Origin: Glacieibacterium arshaanense
GTDB taxonomy: Bacteria > Pseudomonadota > Alphaproteobacteria > Sphingomonadales > Sphingomonadaceae
Assembly (NCBI RefSeq): GCF_004681125.1
Contig: NZ_SIHO01000002.1
Coordinates: 970,563-1,034,562 of the forward strand
Direction: 5' to 3'
Length of the DNA: 64,000 nucleotides
This document shows, in pieces, positions 44,145 to 53,525 of the stretch. A program made the translations under genes and the position numbers. The notes under the pieces are model-generated. The model saw only the letters and a program-made list of their open reading frames with translations. It was not told the origin of the DNA and made no database searches. Numbering within the stretch: position 1 is the first letter of the stretch; each line of letters starts with the position of its first letter.

Positions 44145-44444
44145 ATGCGGAAGCTGGCGTTTGGACTTTTGCTGCTGCTGGCGGCGTGCGCGACACCGGC
44201 GCAGCGCATCACTACCGAACTCGTCAAGGTCGGCATCCCCGAGCCGCAGGCGCGCTGCGTCGGCGAACGCCTCGCCGACCGGCTGTCGCACGACCAGATG
44301 AAGCGGCTGGCGACGCTGGCGCAGCTCAACAAGGACAAGATCGGCCACATGAGCCTCAATGACATCGCGCGCCAGCTCAACCAGCCCGGCGACCGCCAAC
44401 TCGTGTCCGAAGTGCTGCGCGCCGGGATCAGCTGCGCGATTTGA
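44145..44444 (+). CDS. Small putative lipoprotein
   Basis: A 99-residue protein starting MRKLAFGLLLLLAACATPAQ, a lipoprotein signal peptide with lipobox LAAC (acylated Cys about 15). The mature part (RITTELVKVGIPEPQARCVG, then LADRLSHDQMKRLATLAQLN) is helical and has two further cysteines that may form a disulphide. AAGGAG stands at the right distance from the ATG. Family not recognised. It converges on the next gene, 5 bp away, and is divergent from the sulfotransferase gene. Confidence 0.78.
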   Translation: MRKLAFGLLLLLAACATPAQRITTELVKVGIPEPQARCVGERLADRLSHDQMKRLATLAQLNKDKIGHMSLNDIARQLNQPGDRQLVSEVLRAGISCAI

Positions 44445-44449
44445 AACCA

Positions 44450-45778
44450 TCATTGCGGGCAGTTCGGGTCGACCTTCTTCTTCTTGCCGCCGAACATCGA
44501 GCCCATCGCGCTGCCGAGGCTGCCGCCGATCGCGCCACCGACAGCTTCGGCGGGGTTAGCGCTGGCGGGCGGCGGGCACTTGGCGTTCGGTGCTACACCG
44601 CCGGCGGCTGCGGCGTGACCGCCACCACCACCCATACCGCCGCCCATGCTAGTCATCAGCTCGCCGTCCGCCAGCATCGCGCCGGCGGTGGAGCGGAAGC
44701 GCGTCCGCGACACCCAGTCCTGCACCCACGGCACCTTGGGGTCGGCCGGGCGCGGCGGCGAAACATTGTTGATTTCGGGGCCGTGCGCGACCATCGACAC
44801 GATGCCGCCTTCGACGGCTTTGAGTGCCTCGACCGGAATCGCGCATTGCGTCTGTGACGGCGGCATCAGCATTTTCTTGCCAATCAGCCGCTGGACCTCG
44901 GCGGGCGCCAGATAGTCGGTCAGCCCGCTGATGAAGGTCTGCACGTCGGACGAGCTCCAGAACACCATCGTCGTGCTGTCTTCGCCGCTGGTCGACTTGC
45001 CGCCGCCCATCATCGTCGCGGCATAGCCGGTGGCGGCGGGCACGGCGTTCCAGACCAGCGTCTGGCCGCCTGCGGCGTTGCCCTTGCCGCTCAGCGTCAG
45101 CGGCGCCAGCCAGTCCTGCGCCAGCTCGAAGCTGATCGGCGGGCTGTAATTGCCCTCGACGCGCTGGTTGCCGATCAGGCTGGCGTTGGCGGGAATGCTG
45201 CGCGGGTTCTTGTCGCCGTACGGCCATTCGCCGAAAGTTTTCGAATTGCCCGAACTCGGCGGCCGGGCGACGCGAACGCGTTCGCCGGCGAACAGATTGG
45301 GCGGAACCTGCCCCGCCGCCATCGCGGCAAAGTCGATCACCACCGGCTGGCCAGGGCGGGCCTTTTCGCTGCAGCCCCAGAACAGCAGCAGCTTGCCCTT
45401 GGGGCGTTCGAAATCATCATCCTCGCGTTCGGGCGCACGCTGTGCCGGCTTGGCGACCGGCGTGGTCAGCGGCAGGCTCGCGCCCATGTTCATGCCGGGC
45501 GGGATCAGCGCATCGGCCTTGGGGCCACCGCCGGTCGGCGCCAGCGTCGAACCGAGGTCGAGGTCGAGCAGTTTCTGCGCGCCGCCGCCGCCCCCAGATT
45601 GCCCTAGGGCCATCTTCATCATGTCGGCCTGGCTCATGCCGCCACCCATGCTCATGCCGTTGGCGGTGGTGGCGCTCATCCAGTAGCGCGCCTTGGGCGG
45701 CACGACGACTTGTTCGGCGGCGGTCACCGGCGCCAGCGGCACGACCAACACCAAGGCGAGTAGCGAACGGAAATGCAT
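44450..45778 (-). CDS. Secreted Met/Gly-rich protein of unknown function
   Basis: A 442-residue exported protein with a signal peptide (FRSLLALVLVVPLAPVTA, cut after TAA). The mature part has a Met/Gly-rich N-terminal zone (NGMSMGGGMSQADMMKMALG), a central globular region with KLLLFWGCSEKARPGQPVVI and GGQTLVWNAVPAATGYAATM. The latter resembles a fibronectin-like strand. A glycine-rich C-terminal segment (SLGSAMGSMFGGKKKKVDPN) follows. The family is unknown to me. The Met-rich part could bind copper or silver, but the methionine spacing is not a known metal motif. It is divergent from the asparagine synthase gene across 177 bp. Confidence 0.7.
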   Translation of the reverse strand: MHFRSLLALVLVVPLAPVTAAEQVVVPPKARYWMSATTANGMSMGGGMSQADMMKMALGQSGGGGGAQKLLDLDLGSTLAPTGGGPKADALIPPGMNMGASLPLTTPVAKPAQRAPEREDDDFERPKGKLLLFWGCSEKARPGQPVVIDFAAMAAGQVPPNLFAGERVRVARPPSSGNSKTFGEWPYGDKNPRSIPANASLIGNQRVEGNYSPPISFELAQDWLAPLTLSGKGNAAGGQTLVWNAVPAATGYAATMMGGGKSTSGEDSTTMVFWSSSDVQTFISGLTDYLAPAEVQRLIGKKMLMPPSQTQCAIPVEALKAVEGGIVSMVAHGPEINNVSPPRPADPKVPWVQDWVSRTRFRSTAGAMLADGELMTSMGGGMGGGGGHAAAAGGVAPNAKCPPPASANPAEAVGGAIGGSLGSAMGSMFGGKKKKVDPNCPQ

Positions 45779-45955
45779 GGCCTGTCCCCTCGAACCGAGG
45801 CGCAGAGCATAACATATACCGTCCCGCAACGAACTACGGGAAAGCCCTGATCTGCCGGCGCTACCTTAGGGCTGGCTTGCCGGCGGCAGAGACCGTAATT
45901 GGTAACGGCGGGCGCGGGCATCGCCGCCGCGTCATCTGCAAGGGGGTCGTCACGC

Positions 45956-47833
45956 ATGTGCGGGATTTTCGGGATTGTCACCGATAGCGAGAGCGTTCCC
46001 GATCGCGCCCGCCTTGACGCCTCGATGCAGTCTCTCGTCCATCGTGGCCCCAATTCGCAGAAAATTCACGCCGGCCCCGGTGCCGGCTTCGCGCACACGC
46101 GGTTGTCGTTTGTCGATGTCGATGCGCGCTCGGACCAGCCGTTCTGGGACGTTAGCGCGCGCTATGCGCTGATTTTCAACGGCGAAATCTACAACTACCG
46201 CCAGCTGCGCGCGCAGCTCGAATCCGAAGGCGTCGTGTTCCGCACCACGTCGGACACCGAAGTGCTGCTGCAGATGCTGCTCCACCGCGATCCCGACACC
46301 GCGATCCGCGCGCTGGAGGGCATGTTCGCGTTCGCGCTGTTCGACAGCGCCGACCGCTCGCTGCTGATGGCGCGCGACCGCTTCGGCATGAAACCGCTGT
46401 TCATCCAGCAAGTGGGTGAGGCGTTTCTGTTCGGTTCCGAAGTCAAGGCGTTCGCGCCGTGGACCGCGCCCAGCGTCGACCGCTTCATGGTCGCGTCGTA
46501 TCTGCAGGGCTTCCGCGGCCCGACCAGCGGCTTCACCTTCCTCGACGATGTCACCTCGGTGCCGCCCGGCCAGATCGTCGTCAAACGCCCTGGCAGCGCA
46601 CCGCAATTCCACGCCTTCGCCCGGCTCGAGGACTTTCTGACGCCCGCGGCGATCGACGAATACGCCGCGCTGTCATCGACGCAAATCGTCGATCACATGG
46701 AGCAATTGCTCAGCGACAGCGTCGAAGCGCACCTGCTCGCCGACGTGCCGGTCGGCGCGTTCTGCAGCGGCGGCGTGGATTCGTCGCTGCTGATGGGCAT
46801 CGCGGCGCGCCGTCACAACAACCTCGCGATCTTCCACGCCGACGTGCAAGGCCCGTTCAGCGAGCTCGGCGCTGCCGCGGCACTGTCGAAACACCTCAAG
46901 CTCGACCTCAAGGCCGTTTCGGTCACCGAGCGCGAGTTCATAGACCTGCTACCGCGCGCCATCCGCCACTTCGAACAACCGCTCGCCGACCGCCCCAATT
47001 GCGTGCCGATGATGCAAGTCGCGTGCCTCGCGCGCGACAGCGGCGTCAAGGGCCTGCTGTCGGGGGAGGGCTCGGACGAATGCTTCCTCGGCTACCCCTG
47101 GCTCGGCCGCAAGGCCCTGACCGACGGCTATTACGCGCTCGGTGGCAAGCTGCGCAGCGGAGTCCGCGCGGTGCCCGGCGTCGGTGACCTGCTGTGGCCG
47201 GTGCCCGAAGGCAATGTCGACTTGGTGCGCTCGCTGTTCAACCGCCGCGAAGTCGTCGATGACGCCGAACGTGTCGCCGCCGCCGTCGCCGCACTCGGCC
47301 CGGCGATAAAGTCCGAAGGCCATCGCTGGACGCTCGACTATCTCCACCACCATTTGCGCATCCTGCTCCACCGCAACGACACGATGGGCATGGCCGGCAG
47401 CATCGAATCGCGCTTCCCGTTCCTCGACCACGCCGTCGTGCGCGCCGCAGTCAACATGCCGACAGAGTACAAGCTGCGCCGCGACTGGCGCGCGCTCGAC
47501 AAGTCGCACCCCTTCACCCGCGACAAATGGGTCGTCCGCGAAGTCGCCAAACGCTACATGCCGCCCGAACTCAGCCAGCGCCCCAAGTTTGGCTTCTGGA
47601 CCAACGTCTTCCAACGCACCCGCATCGACCCGCGCTACTTCCACGACAGCTCGATCGCCAGCCTGCTCGGCCTGACCAACACGCAGATGGACGCCACGCT
47701 CGCCAGCGCCGACCACAGTTTCCAGCAACGACTGTTGCATCTCGACCTGTGGGGCCGGGCGTGCGTGGATGTGGAGCCCGAGGATGCCAGCGTGGCGCGG
47801 TTGCGCGAGTTTGTGAGTATCAAGGCGCTGTAG
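45956..47833 (+). CDS. asnB: Asparagine synthase (glutamine-hydrolysing) type amidotransferase
   Basis: A 625-residue protein. The class II glutaminase domain begins with the nucleophile Cys2 (MCGIFGIVTD) and has HRGPN, NGEIYNYRQLR and the SDTEVLLQML segment. The C-terminal synthase domain has the pyrophosphatase loop FCSGGVDSSLLMGIA and LLSGEGSDECFLGYPWLGRK. The C-terminus matches AsnB length. ATG 45956 is required so that Cys is residue 2. It could make asparagine, but close relatives modify cell-surface sugars or peptides (some belong to exosortase-linked clusters); the isolated position does not decide. Followed by palindromic repeat pair F. Confidence 0.87.
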   Translation: MCGIFGIVTDSESVPDRARLDASMQSLVHRGPNSQKIHAGPGAGFAHTRLSFVDVDARSDQPFWDVSARYALIFNGEIYNYRQLRAQLESEGVVFRTTSDTEVLLQMLLHRDPDTAIRALEGMFAFALFDSADRSLLMARDRFGMKPLFIQQVGEAFLFGSEVKAFAPWTAPSVDRFMVASYLQGFRGPTSGFTFLDDVTSVPPGQIVVKRPGSAPQFHAFARLEDFLTPAAIDEYAALSSTQIVDHMEQLLSDSVEAHLLADVPVGAFCSGGVDSSLLMGIAARRHNNLAIFHADVQGPFSELGAAAALSKHLKLDLKAVSVTEREFIDLLPRAIRHFEQPLADRPNCVPMMQVACLARDSGVKGLLSGEGSDECFLGYPWLGRKALTDGYYALGGKLRSGVRAVPGVGDLLWPVPEGNVDLVRSLFNRREVVDDAERVAAAVAALGPAIKSEGHRWTLDYLHHHLRILLHRNDTMGMAGSIESRFPFLDHAVVRAAVNMPTEYKLRRDWRALDKSHPFTRDKWVVREVAKRYMPPELSQRPKFGFWTNVFQRTRIDPRYFHDSSIASLLGLTNTQMDATLASADHSFQQRLLHLDLWGRACVDVEPEDASVARLREFVSIKAL

Positions 47834-47840
47834 AGGAAGA

Positions 47841-47930
47841 GCCTCCGGCGGGCAGGCGTGACGCCTGCACCCGTTTGAAGAGCGCATAACAATTGGGTGC
47901 AGGCCTCAGGCCTGCCCGCCGGAGGCCCTT
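47841..47930. repeat. Intergenic inverted repeat pair F
   Basis: Left arm 47841-47872 (inner stem GCAGGCGTGACGCCTGC) and right arm 47895-47930 (inner stem GCAGGCCTCAGGCCTGC) face each other across 22 bases between convergent genes. The right arm reaches the stop codon of the downstream minus-strand gene. The two inner stems differ in sequence but both pair perfectly. Confidence 0.9.
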
Positions 47931-49134
47931 AACCCCCTGTCCGCGTAGCGGTAATCAGCACGTCGATATCGTCCAATCGCGGGTTGATCAGGTCGATGCG
48001 CATGCGGCCGTCGGGTTCGACGCTCACGGTGGCGGGGACCGAGATGTTGGTGGGGGTCCAGCCGGCGGGCAGGACGACGGCGTTGGCGGGGCGGCCGAGG
48101 CTGCGGTGCCAGACGAGCGCGCCATTGGTCAGACTGTAGCGGCCGGCGTCGGTGTAGGTTTCGCTGATGCGCAGGCGCTTGGTGGTGCCTGGGGCGAGCG
48201 GGGCGTAGGTGAACAGGATGGCGGTGCTGGTGTCGGCGAGGTCTTTGGCGTCGGGTTCGTAGGCGCGGATGGCGGCGGCGCCAGTGAGGGTTTTCACGGT
48301 GAGCGGCGCGCCGGTATCGAGGTCGCGCGCCGACGGGTTGCTGGCGGTGCTGCCGGGGCGGACGATGTTGAGGTAGTGGCCGGTGCCGGCGCGGGTTTCG
48401 GTATAGTCGTGCGTCAGGTCGAAGCTGTGGCTGGCGGGGTCGCGCAGGTAATAGACGATCTCGCGGTTTTGCGCGGCGCGTTCGTCGATTGTCTCGGGTG
48501 GTGCGACGGTCGGTGCGCGGTTGCGGGACGGTGCCGCGCGCAGTTCGAGTGTCGCGGCGCTGGGCATGCTGTTCCAGAATGACACCAGCAGCCGACCGTC
48601 GGGTTGCTGCAGCAGTTGCGACGGGACGTTGCTGGCGATCAGGTCATAGCCGGCAGGCAGCAGCACGGCGTTGCGCTTGATGCCGAGGTCGCGTTTGAAC
48701 ACGATCGTCGTGCCGTCGGTGAAATAGCTGCGCGCGTCTTCGTAGGTCTTGTCGATCCGGATGCGGCCTTCGCCGCCGTTGGCGGGGACGGGGCGGGCGA
48801 GCGTGACGGCGATCCAGCGGCTGTCGGGCTTGGCGTCGGGGATGCCGCCGGCGATGGCCTCGGCGGCACCGACTTCGGCGAACGCCAGCGGCTTGCCGGT
48901 GGCGCGGTCGGTCACATGTTCGTTGCTCGCGGTGCTGCCCGGGCGGATCGGGTTGAAATAGCGCGTCGCGCCCGGCGTGGTCGCGGTGACGTCATAGACG
49001 ATGCGGAACTTGTGGCTCGCGGGGTCGAGCAGTTCGTAGCGCGTGTAGGCGTCCGCCTCGGTTTGTTCGGCCGCCGTCGCGGTCGAGGCCAGCGCCAGAA
49101 GCGCCAGTGCGAGGATGCGGTGCGCGGCGCTCAC
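47929..49134 (-). CDS. Secreted protein with two homologous repeats, function unknown
   Basis: A 401-residue exported protein with a signal peptide (HRILALALLALASTATAA). Two halves are clearly related. The first has YELLDPASHKFRIVYDVTAT and FNPIRPGSTASN. The second has YYLRDPASHSFDLTHDYTET and LNIVRPGSTASN. Each half also shares an ILLPAGY/VVLPAGW segment, so an internal duplication of about 190 residues is evident. Beta-rich composition suggests a surface or periplasmic binding role. The family is not recognised. A GTG start at 49134 overlaps the stop of the upstream gene (GTGA), indicating translational coupling; the frame is open further upstream but overlaps that gene. Confidence 0.72.
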   Translation of the reverse strand: MSAAHRILALALLALASTATAAEQTEADAYTRYELLDPASHKFRIVYDVTATTPGATRYFNPIRPGSTASNEHVTDRATGKPLAFAEVGAAEAIAGGIPDAKPDSRWIAVTLARPVPANGGEGRIRIDKTYEDARSYFTDGTTIVFKRDLGIKRNAVLLPAGYDLIASNVPSQLLQQPDGRLLVSFWNSMPSAATLELRAAPSRNRAPTVAPPETIDERAAQNREIVYYLRDPASHSFDLTHDYTETRAGTGHYLNIVRPGSTASNPSARDLDTGAPLTVKTLTGAAAIRAYEPDAKDLADTSTAILFTYAPLAPGTTKRLRISETYTDAGRYSLTNGALVWHRSLGRPANAVVLPAGWTPTNISVPATVSVEPDGRMRIDLINPRLDDIDVLITATRTGG

Positions 49135-49541
49135 CCGGCGGGCGGCGTGGCGGCGGGCGTCGCGGGGACGGGCTTCATCGGCTGGAACTGGCCGAGGCCG
49201 CAGCTCGGCCCGGCCATGCGGTTGGCGCCGCGCTGGACGACGGTGATCGAATTGACCGCGCACAGCTGTGTCGTGCGCGAGTTGTGCGAGAAGGCGCGGT
49301 TCATGCCGAGCCCGGCGCAGGCGCGCGGCAGCGTGTTGGTGAACATGCGGTTGTTGCTGATGACGAAGTTGATCGTGCGGTCATCGACGACATGCGTGCT
49401 GCGGATCGACTGCAGGCTGATGCAGTTCACCGGCGCGCCGTCGGGCGTCCACAATTGCTGCGACCGCGGGGTCGATTGCGCCAGCGCCGGTGCGGCGAGC
49501 AGCAGGCTGGTGGCAAGCATGGCGAGGTTGGTGCGGCGCAT
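49131..49541 (-). CDS. Secreted DUF6491-like protein
   Basis: A 136-residue exported protein with a signal peptide (RRTNLAMLATSLLLAAPALA). The mature part has four cysteines and the stretch CISLQSIRSTHVVDDRTINF, then NRMFTNTLPRACAGL and TTQLCAVNSITVV, which fits the DUF6491 family as I know it. It probably folds as a small disulphide-stabilised periplasmic domain of unknown function. The start was set at 49541, after a GGGGG ribosome site; upstream codons translate non-coding DNA. Coupled by GTGA overlap to the duplicated secreted protein, which suggests they act together. Confidence 0.75.
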   Translation of the reverse strand: MRRTNLAMLATSLLLAAPALAQSTPRSQQLWTPDGAPVNCISLQSIRSTHVVDDRTINFVISNNRMFTNTLPRACAGLGMNRAFSHNSRTTQLCAVNSITVVQRGANRMAGPSCGLGQFQPMKPVPATPAATPPAG

Positions 49542-49716
49542 CGTGGAACCCCCATTAGTGTCGTTGCGTTTAGCCATCAGTATACCCCAGTCGGCTTGCG
49601 GCGAAAGGGGGTGTTTGACGCAGGCTGAGCGGCCGGCTTTGCCGGCTGGGGCTTGCATCATCGGCGTATCTTATTAAATTAAAATTATGTAAATATTCAG
49701 CTAAATGGAGAGCGCT

Positions 49717-50151
49717 ATGTTGGTTGCACACGGAACGCTGGTGCTGGTCGCCGATGGCGCCAAGATGACGATTTTCCGCAATCACGGCAGCGACATTGCG
49801 CCGGCGCTGGAAGTAGTCGAAGCCGAAGGCCAGCATTCGGCGCGCACGTCCGAACAAGGCACCGACAAGCCCGGCCGCAGCTTTTCTAGCGTCGGGTCCG
49901 GCCGCAGCGGCTACAGCGAAACCGACTTCCACCAGGCCGACGAGGACCGCTTTGCGATTGCAGCGGCCGACCGGCTGGCCGCACTCGCCGGTGCCGGAAC
50001 GCCGCTGATCGTGGTGGCACCGCCACATACGCTCGGCGTACTGCGCAAACATTGTGCGGCGCCGGTGCGCGCGGCGATCGTCGCGGAAATCGACAAGGAT
50101 TATGCCGGGCGTCCGGCGGCGGATGTCGCGGCGTTGCTCGCGACGGCTTGA
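49717..50151 (+). CDS. Host attachment family protein
   Basis: A 144-residue cytosolic protein of the host attachment protein/AtsE-like family. It opens with LVAHGTLVLVADGAKMTIFR, followed by the usual ARTSEQGTDKPGRSF-type Gly/Ser segment and TDFHQADEDRFAIAAADRLA, and ends with LIVVAPPHTLGVLRKHCAAP. The fold is like the ribosome- or RNA-binding baeRF group; the name comes from Agrobacterium attachment mutants and the true role is unclear. The ATG at 49717 is preferred to one at 49705 because GGAG stands 6 bases before it. The upstream DNA (49662-49716) is AT-rich and may hold the promoter. Confidence 0.85.
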   Translation: MLVAHGTLVLVADGAKMTIFRNHGSDIAPALEVVEAEGQHSARTSEQGTDKPGRSFSSVGSGRSGYSETDFHQADEDRFAIAAADRLAALAGAGTPLIVVAPPHTLGVLRKHCAAPVRAAIVAEIDKDYAGRPAADVAALLATA

Positions 50152-50163
50152 GGAAAGGTAAGA

Positions 50164-50291
50164 GCCTCCGGCGGGCAGGCCTAAGGCCTGCACCAATAGT
50201 TTGCGCCGGCGCACCATACCGCAGCGTCGGCTAGCGTGGCGATGCCCCAAACCTATGGTGCAGGCCTGAGGCCTGCCCGCCGGAGGCCCTT
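50164..50291. repeat. Intergenic inverted repeat pair G
   Basis: Left arm 50164-50194 (inner stem GCAGGCCTAAGGCCTGC) and right arm 50257-50291 (GCAGGCCTGAGGCCTGC) face each other across 62 bases between the convergent host-attachment and uvrB genes. The interior (50195-50256) contains no gene. Confidence 0.9.
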
Positions 50292-50294
50292 AAC

Positions 50295-52484
50295 CTACCG
50301 CTTCCCGCCCCACTTCTTCTGCACCTTGCCGAACCGCGTCTTGCGCGTGCCGGGCATGCCCTCGGTCGAGCGCCCCTGTACCGGCGCCTTGCGCTGGTCG
50401 GGCGGCAAGCCGAGCTCGTCGTTTTCGAGCCGGCGAATCTGGTCGCGGATGCCGGCGGCGATTTCGAAATCGAGTTCGGATGCGGCCTTTTTCATCTGCT
50501 CCTCGAGGTCCTTGATATAGGCCTTGAGGTTGTGGCCGACGAGGTGCGGCGTGTCGGCGTCGCCGGTTTCGATGAGGACGGAGTCGCGGTTCGACACGTC
50601 GGCGAGCACATCCGAAATGTTGCGCTTGATCGTCGCCGGGGTGATGCCGTGTTCGGCGTTGTATTCGAGCTGCTTGATGCGGCGGCGGTCGGTTTCGGCG
50701 ATGGCGCGTTCCATGGAGCCGGTCATGCGGTCGGCGTAGAGGATGACGCGGCCATCGACGTTGCGCGCGGCGCGGCCGATGGTCTGGATCAGCGCGGTTT
50801 CGGAGCGCAGGAAGCCTTCCTTGTCGGCGTCCATGATCGCCACCAGTCCGCATTCGGGAATGTCGAGGCCTTCGCGCAGCAGGTTGATGCCGATCAACAC
50901 GTCATAGACGCCGAGCCGCAGGTCGCGCAGCAGTTCGATGCGTTCGAGCGTCTCGACGTCGGAGTGCATGTAGCGCACGCGCATCCCGGCTTCGTGCATG
51001 AACTCGGTCAAGTCTTCGGCCATGCGCTTGGTCAGCGTGGTGACGAGCGTGCGGTAGCCCTGGGCGGCAACCTTGCGGGCTTCGGCGATGCAGTCTTCGA
51101 CCTGGTCTTCGACCGGCTTGATCTCGACGGGCGGGTCGATGAGGCCGGTGGGGCGGATGACCTGTTCGGTGAAGACGCCGCCGGTGGCTTCCATTTCCCA
51201 CTTGCCCGGCGTGGCGGAGACGAACACCGTCTGCGGGCGCATCGCCTCCCATTCCTCGAACTTCAGCGGGCGGTTGTCGATGCAGCTCGGCAGGCGGAAA
51301 CCGTATTCGGCCAGCGTAACCTTGCGGCGGTGATCGCCGCGCGACATGCCGCCGATCTGCGGCACGGTGACATGGCTTTCGTCGACGAATAGCAGCGCGT
51401 TTTCGGGGAGGTATTCGAACAGCGTCGGCGGCGGCTCGCCGGGCAGGCGGCCGGTGAGGAAGCGGCTGTAGTTTTCGATGCCGGCGCAGCTGCCGGTCGC
51501 GGCGATCATTTCAAGGTCGAAGTTGGTGCGCTGTTCGAGGCGCTGGGCCTCGAGCAGCTTGCCCTCGAGGTTCATTTCCTTGAGGCGTTCGGTGAGTTCG
51601 AAGCGGATGGCTTGGCTCGCCTGCTGCAACGTCGGGCCGGGCGTCACATAGTGCGAGTTGGCGTAGATCTTGATGTAGTCGAGGTTCGCCACCTTGCTGC
51701 CGGTCAGCGGGTCGAATTCGGTGATGCTTTCGATCTCGTCGCCGAAGAAGCTGATGCGCCACGCGCTGTCTTCGTAGTGCGACGGGAATAGTTCGACGGA
51801 ATCGCCGCGAACGCGGAAATTGCCGCGCACGAACGCCATTTCGTTGCGCTTGTACTGCAGTGCGACCAGTTTGCGGATCAGCTCCTGACGGTCCTGCGTC
51901 TGGCCCTTCTTCAGCGCGAAGGTCATCGCAGAGTAGGTTTCGACCGAGCCGATGCCATAAAGGCAGCTAACGCTCGCGACGATAATGACATCATCGCGTT
52001 CGAGCAGCGAGCGCGTCGCCGAATGGCGCATCCGGTCGATGGCTTCGTTTACCGAGCTTTCCTTCTCGATATAGGTGTCCGACCGCGGCACATAGGCTTC
52101 GGGCTGGTAATAATCGTAATAGCTGACGAAATATTCGACCGCATTGTCGGGGAAGAAGCTCTTGAATTCGCCGTACAATTGAGCCGCGAGGATCTTGTTG
52201 GGCGCGAGGATCAGGGCAGGGCGCTGCACCGCCTCGATGACCTTCGCGGCGGTGAAGGTCTTGCCCGAACCAGTGACGCCGAGCAGCACGGTGTCGCGTT
52301 CGCCGGCATTGGCGTTGGCGACGAGTTCGGCAATCGCCGCCGGCTGGTCGCCGGCGGGCGTATAGTCGCTGACCAGCCGGAACGCCTTGCCGCCTTCGGA
52401 CTTTTCGGGGCGCGCCGGGCGGTGCGGGATGAACGTGCCGGCGTCATCGGGTTCATCGAGGCTGGTGCGAATCTGGATGGCCAT
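50295..52484 (-). CDS. uvrB: Excinuclease ABC subunit UvrB
   Basis: A 729-residue UvrB, the damage-verifying helicase-like subunit of nucleotide excision repair. Walker A is [15 protein letters not shown], the beta-hairpin region [20 protein letters not shown], Walker [11 protein letters not shown]. The helicase C motifs include [19 protein letters not shown] and [11 protein letters not shown]-like [20 protein letters not shown], with [18 protein letters not shown] following. The C-terminal UVR motif ([20 protein letters not shown]) binds UvrC. A basic tail ends it. Start at 52484 (MAIQIRT); an ATG at 52502 would add six residues. Confidence 0.96.
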   Translation of the reverse strand: MAIQIRTSLDEPDDAGTFIPHRPARPEKSEGGKAFRLVSDYTPAGDQPAAIAELVANANAGERDTVLLGVTGSGKTFTAAKVIEAVQRPALILAPNKILAAQLYGEFKSFFPDNAVEYFVSYYDYYQPEAYVPRSDTYIEKESSVNEAIDRMRHSATRSLLERDDVIIVASVSCLYGIGSVETYSAMTFALKKGQTQDRQELIRKLVALQYKRNEMAFVRGNFRVRGDSVELFPSHYEDSAWRISFFGDEIESITEFDPLTGSKVANLDYIKIYANSHYVTPGPTLQQASQAIRFELTERLKEMNLEGKLLEAQRLEQRTNFDLEMIAATGSCAGIENYSRFLTGRLPGEPPPTLFEYLPENALLFVDESHVTVPQIGGMSRGDHRRKVTLAEYGFRLPSCIDNRPLKFEEWEAMRPQTVFVSATPGKWEMEATGGVFTEQVIRPTGLIDPPVEIKPVEDQVEDCIAEARKVAAQGYRTLVTTLTKRMAEDLTEFMHEAGMRVRYMHSDVETLERIELLRDLRLGVYDVLIGINLLREGLDIPECGLVAIMDADKEGFLRSETALIQTIGRAARNVDGRVILYADRMTGSMERAIAETDRRRIKQLEYNAEHGITPATIKRNISDVLADVSNRDSVLIETGDADTPHLVGHNLKAYIKDLEEQMKKAASELDFEIAAGIRDQIRRLENDELGLPPDQRKAPVQGRSTEGMPGTRKTRFGKVQKKWGGKR

Positions 52485-52713
52485 AGCAGCAATATGGGGC
52501 ATGGGCCCGATTTGTTCCAGTGGTCATGTCCGCGTTTCACACGCGGCAACCCGGTCAGCGGCCAACAATGCCACGCCAACGCGCATTGGAAAATCGGGCA
52601 ATCCAAATGTTAATTATAGTTAAATGTTTATAAAATTAATTTCCCGTTACGTTTCCGATATTTTAACACCTAGGGGCATCAAGTTAATGGTGTGCTTGCG
52701 GAGGGGTAAGGAA
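52485..52713. promoter_or_regulatory. AT-rich promoter region of the first PEP-CTERM gene
   Basis: 229 bp between divergent uvrB and the PEP-CTERM gene. The part from about 52605 to 52670 is very AT-rich (TTAATTATAGTTAAATG and TATAAAATTAATTT). The final 50 bases (TTAATGGTGTGCTTGCGGAG and GGGTAAGGAA) recur, slightly changed, before the second PEP-CTERM gene. Confidence 0.5.
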
Positions 52714-53262
52714 ATGATTGACTCAAAAGGCCGCTTTGGTCTTGCTCTAGGTGCTTGCGTTGTCGCTTTGGGCTTTGCCACGCCGGCGTCGGCAGTTGCG
52801 ATAGCTGGCTGCGCAAACACGGATATCTCGCCCAATGCCTTGGCCTGTCAGGGTTTCTACGCGGGCAATCTGCTCAGCAACAACCCCAGCGACATCGCTG
52901 CCCAGACCACGCATCTGGCCGCACTGGGTTTTGCCTGGGATGGCAACTGGAATAACGTTGAAAAGATTTCCGGTCTCAGCGGATCGCACAGCGTTGATTT
53001 CGCGACCATGCTGCACGGTATCAGCTATGTGGCGTTCCACTTCGGGAACGGCGTAGGCGGCCCCGGCAACGCGACGGCGTTCTACAAGCTTGACGCCGGC
53101 ACAGCGACCGATGTGATCGCGCTGAACTACAACGCAAGTTCGAACGCTGTCCTGTATTCGACGGGAACCGTGCCCGAACCGGCGAGCTGGGCATTGATGA
53201 TTGCCGGTTTCGGCATAGTCGGCATGGGGTTGCGCCGTCGACGCAGCTACGTCACCGCCTGA
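52714..53262 (+). CDS. PEP-CTERM sorting domain-containing protein, copy 1
   Basis: A 182-residue exported protein. The signal peptide (GRFGLALGACVVALGFATPA, cut after ASA) is followed by a domain with CANTDISPNALACQGFYAGN, FAWDGNWNNVEKISGLSG and ISYVAFHFGNGVGGPGNATA. The C-terminus is the exosortase-type tail VPEPASWALMIAGFGIVGMG followed by LRRRR, i.e. PEP motif, hydrophobic segment, Arg cluster. It should be cut and anchored by an exosortase, no gene for which lies in the window. GGAGGGGTAAGGAA precedes the ATG. A close paralogue follows 263 bp later. Confidence 0.92.
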   Translation: MIDSKGRFGLALGACVVALGFATPASAVAIAGCANTDISPNALACQGFYAGNLLSNNPSDIAAQTTHLAALGFAWDGNWNNVEKISGLSGSHSVDFATMLHGISYVAFHFGNGVGGPGNATAFYKLDAGTATDVIALNYNASSNAVLYSTGTVPEPASWALMIAGFGIVGMGLRRRRSYVTA

Positions 53263-53279
53263 TCCGGTGACGGTTCGAG

Positions 53280-53305
53280 GGGCGGCGGCCGCGAGGCCGC
53301 CGCCC
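53280..53305 (+). terminator. Terminator-like hairpin after PEP-CTERM copy 1
   Basis: GGGCGGCGGCC (53280-53290) pairs perfectly with GGCCGCCGCCC (53295-53305) around a GCGA loop, 17 bases after the stop codon, followed by TTT. An 11-bp GC stem with a tetraloop and a short T-run fits an intrinsic terminator. Confidence 0.7.
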
Positions 53306-53525
53306 TTTGCGCGCTGCGGCGCCACGCTGGCGCTAGCGCCGGCCTGCCTCGTGATCGGGGCGGTCGCGGTGGCAAAGCATGACATGGCGCATGCGCGCTA
53401 CCAAACTAGTCCGCTGTCCGATTAATATTAATAAACGAAGCGCGATTTCCGTTTCCCATTTCATGAACAGTGTATTAACTTAGACGCGCATCATATTAAC
53501 GATGTGCTCATGGAAGGGTAAGGAA

